Of a stretch of 64,000 nt of DNA, positions 63,201 to 64,000 are shown piece after piece. Origin of the DNA: Liolophura sinensis (taxonomy: Eukaryota > Mollusca > Polyplacophora > Chitonida > Chitonidae); assembly GCF_032854445.1 (NCBI RefSeq), contig NC_088301.1, forward strand, positions 23,472,226 through 23,536,225. Reading direction: 5' to 3'. Made by a program: the position numbers and the translations under genes. Under the pieces are notes generated by a model. It was not told where the DNA came from. It was given only the letters and a program-made list of their open reading frames with translations, and did no database searches. Each line of letters opens with the position of its first letter. The stretch's first letter is position 1.

Positions 63201-64000
63201 TCCAAACATGGCCTTAGTCTAACACATTCGGTTGTCGGTGGTCTTTGTGATGTGGATAAAGGGACAATGATTGATCCTAAATCAGGCAAGTCCATGACAA
63301 TTGCTGAGGCTCTCAAAAGCGGCATAATCAAGAAAGATTCAGTCTGCTTCAGACCCAGACCAGAGGACTCATTGTGCTTCTATGATGAAGCCTTTGCATC
63401 TGGAATGATAGATGAGGAGAGTGGCAGAATGGTGGACATAGCCAATGGGAAGCTTATGTCTTGGAGAGAAGCCATGGACTCAGGTTTTATAGCTATCCCA
63501 GCCAACTACAAAATATCCTTAGATGCTTTGAAGCAAATCGTACAAGACAGTTATATGCAGTCCGATTCTAATCCAGATTCTACAAAGGATCAACAGCAAG
63601 GTGGAGAAATTCAATTCAGAAAGCCTGAATTTTGTTTACAATCAAAAAGTTTTAAGGATGCACTTATAAACTACTTTGACCCACACAATGGGCAGTTGCG
63701 ACAAAGGGATTTGTTCTGCAGTATACGGAAAGCAGTTGAAGTTGGACATATCATAGCTGATGATGTCATTGTGTTTGACCCGGCCTCTAAAGTATACTTG
63801 TCTTGGAAACAAGCCTTGAAGCAAAACATCATCAATGCTGATACAGGCGTCATGCTTAACAAGCTAACTGGGAAAGTGTGGACATTGGCTGAAGCCCTGG
63901 AGAGTAATCTGATCATAGATCTGGCGACGGAAGGCATAAATCCAGCTGACCTCATTATACGGAATGCTCTGAGTGATGATATGCGCTTCACAGATCCAAG
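21057..64000 (+). CDS. shot/MACF1/DST: Spectraplakin gene (shot/MACF1/dystonin family), 5' half, 30 coding exons, open at right edge
   Basis: Thirty exons join in phase with no stop: 1228 codons in exons 1-28, 3738 in exon 29 and at least 2229 in exon 30. Domain order is CH2 (residues about 5-125), plakin domain of spectrin repeats (about 131-1290) with an SH3 (about 655-725), then plakin repeats to the edge. Spectraplakins are giant cytoplasmic linkers that join actin (CH domains), intermediate filaments or junctions (plakin repeats) and microtubules (C-terminal EF-GAS2, not in the window). The family call rests on the CH2 motif around LLDAEDIDV and [12 protein letters not shown], and on the SH3 lying inside the spectrin repeats and ending near [11 protein letters not shown]; both are diagnostic of plakins. 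Plectin and desmoplakin are less likely, because the CH2, SH3 and plakin-repeat layout with several huge repeat exons fits the invertebrate spectraplakin. Residue numbers here count from the first base of the CH2 exon. Confidence 0.93.
21245..22660. repeat. Cluster of GAGGTGTA / TACACCTC octamer-like repeats in intron 1
   Basis: Dozens of copies of 'gaggtgta' and its complement 'tacacctc' and near variants (gaggtata, tacacctta, gtacctca) fill 21245-21870 and again 22400-22650. Both orientations are mixed, so long hairpins are possible in the transcript. No coding sense. Confidence 0.85.
23082..23197 (+). CDS. shot/MACF1/DST: Exon 2: middle of CH2 domain
   Basis: 116 nt between GACAG and GTATTA, phase 2 in and phase 1 out. 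It encodes PDLVDYRRV, then [20 protein letters not shown] and RLLDAE. The 'N...NLE.AF..AE...G..RLLD.ED' pattern is typical of the second CH domain of plakins. Intron 1 (1858 bp) carries the GAGGTGTA/TACACCTC repeat cluster. Confidence 0.94.
23778..23884 (+). CDS. shot/MACF1/DST: Exon 3: end of CH2 domain
   Basis: 107 nt, acceptor CTTTCAG, donor GTAAGT, phase 1 in and phase 0 out. It encodes [20 protein letters not shown] then [16 protein letters not shown]. 'PDEKS.ITYVSS.YD.FP' is the signature at the end of spectraplakin CH2, followed by the linker to the plakin domain. Confidence 0.95.
24250..24402 (+). mobile_element. Degraded SINE, 3' part, in intron 3
   Basis: Contains 'tttcctcccacaatattgct' and 'aatattcttgagtatagcgt' with a tail of 'ctaaataaata', the same order as the intact copies. 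Confidence 0.65.
24575..24694 (+). CDS. shot/MACF1/DST: Exon 4: start of plakin domain (spectrin repeat region)
   Basis: 120 nt, 40 codons, phase 0 both sides (TTTTCAG/GTGAGC). Residues 131-170 include [20 protein letters not shown], with the W..Y...S..L..WL heptads of the first spectrin repeat of the plakin domain, then FPTTAIEIK. The intron after it (24695-25542) carries a reverse copy of a dispersed repeat. Confidence 0.94.
24745..24905 (-). repeat. Dispersed repeat family, copy 2 (reverse) in intron 4
   Basis: Contains 'tttgggacacctggtctgcc' and 'cgaatattgagtttt', the complements of the blocks in copies 1 and 3. Confidence 0.7.
25543..25638 (+). CDS. shot/MACF1/DST: Exon 5: plakin domain
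   Basis: 96 nt, 32 codons, phase 0 both sides (TTTACAG/GTGAGT). Residues 171-202 read [18 protein letters not shown], then [13 protein letters not shown]. The 'F..FR..E.PP+...K..L..L...L' pattern is conserved across plakins in this part of the domain. Confidence 0.93.
26509..26925. repeat. 27-bp minisatellite ending at the exon 6 acceptor
   Basis: Unit about 'cctagaaatggcccacaccg actctgt', around 15 copies, many exactly 27 bp. The period is a multiple of three and the array is open in a frame on each strand (for example 26600-26932 minus). It stops within about 10 bp of the acceptor CAG at 26926-26928. Confidence 0.9.
26929..27059 (+). CDS. shot/MACF1/DST: Exon 6: plakin domain
   Basis: 131 nt, phase 0 in and phase 2 out (GTCACCAG/GTAACC). 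Residues 203-246 include [20 protein letters not shown] and [14 protein letters not shown]. The 'P.G....D+...W..L..A...RE..L..EL' pattern is typical of plakin spectrin repeats. A 27-bp minisatellite runs almost up to its acceptor. Confidence 0.93.
27190..27440 (+). mobile_element. Degraded SINE in intron 6
   Basis: A box-B-like stretch 'gtttgaatccagct' is followed by 'ctctggtttcctctacccata' and 'attcttgagcacagcgtgag', in the same order as in the SINE consensus seen elsewhere in the window. Confidence 0.55.
27612..27705 (+). CDS. shot/MACF1/DST: Exon 7: plakin domain
   Basis: 94 nt, phase 2 in and phase 0 out (CTCCAG/GTGAGG). Residues 246-277 include [20 protein letters not shown] then [10 protein letters not shown], an alpha-helical heptad segment. 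The intron before it holds a degraded SINE (about 27190-27440). Confidence 0.9.
28271..28434 (+). CDS. shot/MACF1/DST: Exon 8: plakin domain spectrin repeat
   Basis: 164 nt, phase 0 in and phase 2 out (TTCCCAG/GTCTGT). Residues 278-332 include [20 protein letters not shown], then [20 protein letters not shown]. The P...K.N...L...E..++ helix spacing fits a spectrin repeat. The donor GTCTGT is non-optimal, but the phase joins exon 9 exactly through a split Arg codon. Confidence 0.9.
28951..29155 (+). CDS. shot/MACF1/DST: Exon 9: plakin domain spectrin repeat
   Basis: 205 nt, phase 2 in and phase 0 out (TTTTTCAG/GTGAGA). Residues 332-400 include [38 protein letters not shown] and [16 protein letters not shown]. 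The helix ending in W(I/L)..KQ is the standard end of this plakin spectrin repeat. Confidence 0.94.
29535..29663 (+). CDS. shot/MACF1/DST: Exon 10: plakin domain spectrin repeat
   Basis: 129 nt, 43 codons, phase 0 both sides (GCACAG/GTCAGT). It encodes [20 protein letters not shown] then [20 protein letters not shown]. 'E.A.YG.DLP.V...LE.H...H..+..F...V..C' is one of the best-conserved stretches of the spectraplakin plakin domain. Confidence 0.95.
29937..30014 (+). CDS. shot/MACF1/DST: Exon 11: plakin domain
   Basis: 78 nt, 26 codons, phase 0 both sides (TTACAG/GTGAGT). It encodes [20 protein letters not shown] and AYSLLT. 'Y...L..+E..Y..LL' continues helices of the same spectrin repeat. Confidence 0.92.
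30386..30547 (+). CDS. shot/MACF1/DST: Exon 12: plakin domain spectrin repeat
   Basis: 162 nt, 54 codons, phase 0 both sides (GTGTAG/GTAAGG). It encodes [20 protein letters not shown], then [20 protein letters not shown] and [12 protein letters not shown]. 'L..F...AT.EL.WLNE+EE.E...DWS..N' is a hallmark block of plakin domains. Confidence 0.96.
30728..30832 (+). CDS. shot/MACF1/DST: Exon 13: plakin domain
   Basis: 105 nt, 35 codons, phase 0 both sides (TCACCAG/GTAAGA). It encodes [20 protein letters not shown] then [15 protein letters not shown]. 'L+.E+E.+E..+N.VQ..G+.L+...HPA...IE' is conserved in plectin, MACF1 and dystonin. The intron before it is short (180 bp). Confidence 0.96.
31385..31480 (+). 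mobile_element. SINE 3' remnant in intron 13
   Basis: 'gtcagtgtggcattaaaccc caatcattcagtc' matches the 3' tail layout; the rest is decayed. Confidence 0.4.
31962..32057 (+). CDS. shot/MACF1/DST: Exon 14: plakin domain
   Basis: 96 nt, 32 codons, phase 0 both sides (TTTGCAG/GTGAGT). It encodes [20 protein letters not shown] then [12 protein letters not shown]. 'AY..A+Q.QW.W+LQL..C+E.HLK....Y.Q' is among the most recognisable plakin-domain blocks. Confidence 0.97.
32457..32579 (+). CDS. shot/MACF1/DST: Exon 15: plakin domain, before SH3
   Basis: 123 nt, 41 codons, phase 0 both sides (TTTCAG/GTCAGC). It encodes [20 protein letters not shown], then [14 protein letters not shown]. 'FF..V...E.WL......+...+.......EE.E+L++D+Q' is the family pattern for the repeat that carries the SH3. 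Confidence 0.95.
33021..33167 (+). CDS. shot/MACF1/DST: Exon 16: spectrin repeat end and SH3 start
   Basis: 147 nt, 49 codons, phase 0 both sides (TTAAAG/GTAAGG). It encodes [20 protein letters not shown], then [12 protein letters not shown] and [11 protein letters not shown]. 'IVPL..R' is the lead-in and 'V+.LC.YKQ' the first strand of the plakin SH3, which packs on a neighbouring spectrin repeat. Confidence 0.96.
33516..33578 (+). CDS. shot/MACF1/DST: Exon 17: SH3 domain middle
   Basis: 63 nt, 21 codons, phase 0 both sides (GTGTAG/GTGAGC): [21 protein letters not shown]. 'KGD.C.L.DN....KW+V' covers the RT-loop to n-Src part of the plakin SH3. Confidence 0.95.
33685..33785 (+). repeat. 32-bp tandem repeat, 3 copies, in intron 17
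   Basis: 'ttagtctaatgttttgatct tactgcaact' recurs at 33721 and 33753, with a diverged copy at about 33688. Confidence 0.85.
33835..33970 (+). mobile_element. Degraded SINE in intron 17
   Basis: The body is decayed, but the 3' end 'gagtactgcattaaacacca atcaaataaat' matches the family tail exactly in layout. Confidence 0.6.
34171..34262 (+). CDS. shot/MACF1/DST: Exon 18: SH3 domain end
   Basis: 92 nt, phase 0 in and phase 2 out (GTTCAG/GTAAGA). It encodes [20 protein letters not shown] followed by [11 protein letters not shown]. 'V..P.G.EG.+PSV.F.IPPP.KEAVD.A' is the diagnostic C-terminal end of the plakin SH3 and the return to the spectrin repeat. The intron before it has a SINE remnant and a 32-bp tandem repeat. 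Confidence 0.97.
34572..34686 (+). CDS. shot/MACF1/DST: Exon 19: plakin domain after SH3
   Basis: 115 nt, phase 2 in and phase 0 out (TTTAG/GTGAGA). It encodes [20 protein letters not shown] then [18 protein letters not shown]. 'L......+..+W......+....W...+..+' continues the helices of the SH3-bearing spectrin repeat. Confidence 0.94.
35064..35232 (+). CDS. shot/MACF1/DST: Exon 20: plakin domain spectrin repeat
   Basis: 169 nt, phase 0 in and phase 1 out (TTGACAG/GTGAGG). It encodes [20 protein letters not shown], then [20 protein letters not shown] and [12 protein letters not shown]. Leucine and acidic/basic heptads give three helices of a spectrin repeat. The next intron contains a near-complete SINE. 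Confidence 0.92.
35369..35628 (+). mobile_element. Near-complete tRNA-derived SINE in intron 20
   Basis: The 5' tRNA-like head has an A box (gtggccgaggtggtt) and a B box (gagttcaagtcc). The body includes 'gggaaggtctgcc' and 'tttcctcccaccataatgct', and the 3' end is 'ttcttgagtagggcataaaa caccaatc' plus an (aaatc) repeat. The head looks Leu/Ser-tRNA-like. The layout matches mollusc-type SINEs (RUDI/V-like families, from memory). Confidence 0.8.
35880..35930 (+). mobile_element. SINE 3' tail remnant just before exon 21
   Basis: 'cttgaatacagtgtaaagca' followed by 'ccaatcaaataaataaataa' is the SINE 3' end alone, about 60 bp upstream of the exon 21 acceptor. Confidence 0.6.
35992..36149 (+). CDS. 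shot/MACF1/DST: Exon 21: plakin domain spectrin repeat
   Basis: 158 nt, phase 1 in and phase 0 out (TTAACAG/GTGAGT). It encodes [20 protein letters not shown], then [20 protein letters not shown] and [11 protein letters not shown]. 'L+.+E..L...+..P+P.D...L...I..H+' is a typical spectrin-repeat junction in this family. Confidence 0.94.
36474..36634 (+). CDS. shot/MACF1/DST: Exon 22: plakin domain spectrin repeat
   Basis: 161 nt, phase 0 in and phase 2 out (TTACAG/GTTAGA). It encodes [20 protein letters not shown], then [21 protein letters not shown]. The W at the centre of 'L+...D.W..+...S..Y..R' is a spectrin-repeat core Trp. The donor GTTAGA is weak, but the Arg codon joins exon 23 in phase; a 21-bp repeat array starts only about a dozen bases downstream. 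Confidence 0.92.
36647..36910 (+). repeat. 21-bp tandem repeat after exon 22
   Basis: Unit 'tgtaatatgacttcagaagtc'; four good copies at about 36820-36905 and diverged copies back to about 36647, just 3' of the exon 22 donor. Confidence 0.85.
37147..37285 (+). CDS. shot/MACF1/DST: Exon 23: plakin domain spectrin repeat
   Basis: 139 nt, phase 2 in and phase 0 out (long T tract then TTAG/GTGAGT). It encodes [20 protein letters not shown], then [13 protein letters not shown]. Helical heptads finish one spectrin repeat and begin the next. Confidence 0.92.
37466..37573 (+). repeat. 27-bp tandem repeat, 4 copies, in intron 23
   Basis: Unit 'agtgtttacaggaagaaaag tagtact' starts at 37466, 37493, 37520 and 37547 with almost no differences, so it is recent. 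Confidence 0.95.
37752..37925 (+). repeat. Dispersed repeat pair, copy 2 in intron 23
   Basis: Collinear with 1956-2090 (gaaattggccaat ... cagtgtag ... gctctttttatatgg ... ggttgataaattaggg). Non-coding; possibly a MITE or another short element. Confidence 0.65.
38373..38462 (+). CDS. shot/MACF1/DST: Exon 24: in-frame 30-codon exon, probably optional
   Basis: 90 nt between GCCCCAG and GTAACC, phase 0 both sides, so inclusion or skipping keeps the frame. It encodes [20 protein letters not shown] then [10 protein letters not shown]. Unlike its helical neighbours it is Pro/Gly/Arg-rich and would interrupt the heptads between REELN (exon 23) and ELQTSLQ (exon 25), which join smoothly without it. 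I infer an alternatively spliced insert; chance splice-like signals around an open frame remain possible. Confidence 0.6.
39363..39553 (+). CDS. shot/MACF1/DST: Exon 25: plakin domain spectrin repeat
   Basis: 191 nt, phase 0 in and phase 2 out (CTGTAG/GTGAGT). It encodes [20 protein letters not shown], then [20 protein letters not shown] and [15 protein letters not shown]. 'HPDV..+...+..L..+W.N+C.Q+..R' is strongly typical of plakin and dystrophin-like spectrin repeats. The donor sequence is repeated in tandem downstream. Confidence 0.96.
39551..39857 (+). repeat. Tandem triplication (about 104 bp) that includes the exon 25 donor
   Basis: Copies start at 39551, 39655 and 39758 with 'gaggtgagt.gggcacgaagg' (c or a variants) and are nearly identical after that. 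The first copy begins with the last 3 bases of exon 25, so GAG|GTGAGT occurs three times. Confidence 0.95.
39863..40054 (-). mobile_element. tRNA-derived SINE on the minus strand in intron 25
   Basis: Read on the minus strand, it starts with a tRNA-like head (gcgtggcctagtggttagtg), continues with 'gggaaggtcttgcagcaacc' and a body, and ends in aaataaataaatc. It is a second subfamily, since its 3' end differs from the plus-strand copies. Confidence 0.7.
40367..40606 (+). mobile_element. SINE in intron 25, 5'-truncated
   Basis: It has the B box 'cgagttcaagtcc', then 'gtttcccccgggctgagccc', 'ggtttcctcccaccataatg', 'gaaatattcttgagtacggc' and an (aaat) tail. It is the best-preserved 3' body in the window. 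The head begins inside the tRNA part. Confidence 0.8.
40872..41031 (+). CDS. shot/MACF1/DST: Exon 26: plakin domain spectrin repeat
   Basis: 160 nt, phase 2 in and phase 0 out (GTCACAG/GTGAGA). It encodes [20 protein letters not shown], then [20 protein letters not shown] and VKSLVEPTM. 'L+..E....LL..Y...L..E..W+..+...+' fits the last spectrin repeats of the plakin domain. Confidence 0.93.
41400..41580 (+). repeat. Dispersed repeat family, copy 3 in intron 26
   Basis: Contains 'gttgttcattagattgacta', 'actaaatattcctgctacaa' and 'gaccaggtgtcccaaaaat', collinear with copy 1. Confidence 0.7.
41921..42004 (+). CDS. shot/MACF1/DST: Exon 27: plakin domain
   Basis: 84 nt, 28 codons, phase 0 both sides (TCTTCAG/GTATTA): [20 protein letters not shown], then GQYIREAK. 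'L.E.+.KIE.VN+.G..YI.+AK' is conserved in MACF1 and dystonin. The following intron is the longest inside the plakin domain (42005-45361). Confidence 0.94.
42005..45361. other. Intron 27 (3.36 kb), no further feature recognised
   Basis: Bounded by GTATTA and CTTCCAG. It is pyrimidine-rich at about 42300-42950, and AT-rich with short random open frames on both strands after that (for example 43679-44005 minus, 108 codons with no recognisable domain). No optional exon or repeat family is clear by eye. Confidence 0.5.
45362..45583 (+). CDS. shot/MACF1/DST: Exon 28: last plakin-domain exon before the giant repeat exons
   Basis: 222 nt, 74 codons, phase 0 both sides (CTTCCAG/GTTAGT). It encodes [20 protein letters not shown], then [20 protein letters not shown] and [14 protein letters not shown]. 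'IYD.+L+.Y...+' continues the family pattern. The donor AAA|GTTAGT is weak; without it the frame runs 33 codons further to a TAA at 45680-45682, which would make a short terminal isoform. A second donor-like GTAGTT at 45652 would break the phase with exon 29. Confidence 0.9.
45982..57195 (+). CDS. shot/MACF1/DST: Exon 29: giant plakin-repeat exon (3738 codons)
   Basis: Acceptor TTTTTCAG at 45974-45981 and donor AAG|GTAAGT (GT at 57196); phase 0 both sides. The first 40-50 codons ([20 protein letters not shown]) finish the last spectrin repeat. A Lys/Arg/Ser/Thr-rich linker follows to about 46380. After that I count about 90 plakin repeats of about 38 residues, with the pattern 'DP.TG..(M/L)S(V/L).EAI..G(L/I)(I/L)D...G.(Y/F)'. 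Spacers free of repeats lie at about 47990-48215, 49590-49990, 50870-51310, 51770-52000, 52290-52440, 52560-52805 and 56800-57000. Plakin repeats bind intermediate filaments in desmoplakin, plectin and epiplakin; a single large repeat exon is known in Shot, VAB-10A and MACF1b. The exon is far too long and regular to be anything else. Confidence 0.97.
46381..57195 (+). repeat. Plakin-repeat array 1 (protein-level repeats, about 90 copies)
   Basis: Counted by eye on the anchor '(E/D/A)A(I/V/M)..G(L/I/V)(I/L/V)D'. First copies: [22 protein letters not shown]; last: VSQGLLQ and [11 protein letters not shown]. From about 48220 to 49600 and from about 53990 to 55950 the repeats form pairs (two repeats plus a charged linker of 20-40 residues), giving a higher-order unit of about 75-95 residues. 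Confidence 0.85.
57196..57311 (+). other. 116-bp intron between the two giant exons
   Basis: GTAAGT...TTTTCAG, the shortest intron seen in the gene; most others are 300-3400 bp. Both borders are phase 0. If retained, translation would stop at TAA 57229-57231 after 11 extra codons, giving a protein that ends after array 1. Confidence 0.85.
57312..64000 (+). CDS. shot/MACF1/DST: Exon 30: second giant plakin-repeat exon (at least 2229 codons, runs off the right edge)
   Basis: Acceptor TTTTCAG at 57305-57311, phase 0 in; the frame is open to the last base of the window (ends mid-codon after ...DDMRFTDP). After a short acidic/polar start ([20 protein letters not shown]) about 75 plakin-type motifs follow ('L.EAI..GL(I/L)(D/N)'), about one per 29-30 residues against about 41 in exon 29, because many units lack the preceding DP.TG part. 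It has more Cys than exon 29 and Ser-rich inserts at about 61540-61610 and 63060-63200. No stop and no donor that ends the repeat pattern is evident inside the window. Function is presumably as in exon 29; the divergence suggests relaxed or new roles (inference). Confidence 0.93.
57440..64000 (+). repeat. Plakin-repeat array 2 (protein-level repeats, about 75 copies, unfinished)
   Basis: Same anchor motif as array 1, with examples [44 protein letters not shown] and [11 protein letters not shown]. Many units are reduced to the helical 'SL.EA...GL.D' half and follow each other after only about 20-30 residues. The array is still running at the window edge. Confidence 0.8.

Overview
The window is animal nuclear DNA, probably from a mollusc or a close lophotrochozoan. 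It is AT-rich, with many short exons bounded by GT...AG introns. It carries tRNA-derived SINEs whose 3' ends read like the mollusc-type 'cctcccaccataatgctggc ... caccaatcaaataaataaa' family. The taxon is inferred from these repeats and from protein character; no marker gene is present.

One gene fills the plus strand: the 5' half of a spectraplakin (the single invertebrate counterpart of MACF1/dystonin, Drosophila shot, C. elegans vab-10). From 21057 to the right edge I trace 30 coding exons whose reading phases agree at every junction. Together they give 7195 codons without a stop, and the gene continues beyond 64000. In order the protein has a second calponin-homology domain (CH2, actin binding), a plakin domain of spectrin repeats with an embedded SH3 domain, and then two giant exons. 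The giant exons (11,214 nt, and at least 6,689 nt) are built almost wholly of plakin repeats, which bind intermediate filaments in other plakins. The EF-hands, long spectrin rod and GAS2 domain expected of a spectraplakin are not in the window.

Region by region: 1-21056 is mostly non-coding and holds three candidate alternative first exons (4009-4227, 14660-15061, 19968-20024). Each opens with ATG and ends in phase 0 at a consensus donor, so each can join the phase-0 CH2 exon. No CH1 exon is visible, so isoforms starting here would have CH2 only; CH1 may lie to the left of the window. 21057-23884 encodes CH2. 24575-45583 holds 25 exons encoding the plakin domain, with introns carrying SINEs, minisatellites and other repeats. 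45982-57195 is the first giant exon. 57312 to the edge is the second giant exon, separated from the first by an intron of only 116 bp.

The main point of interest is the size of the plakin-repeat region: about 165 repeat motifs counted by eye over 5967 codons and still open at the right edge. The repeats in the second exon are packed more tightly and are more divergent. Both visible boundaries of the first giant exon are phase 0, so it could be skipped without breaking the frame. That would switch between an adhesion/intermediate-filament form and a cytoskeletal cross-linker form, as known for VAB-10 and for MACF1a/b.
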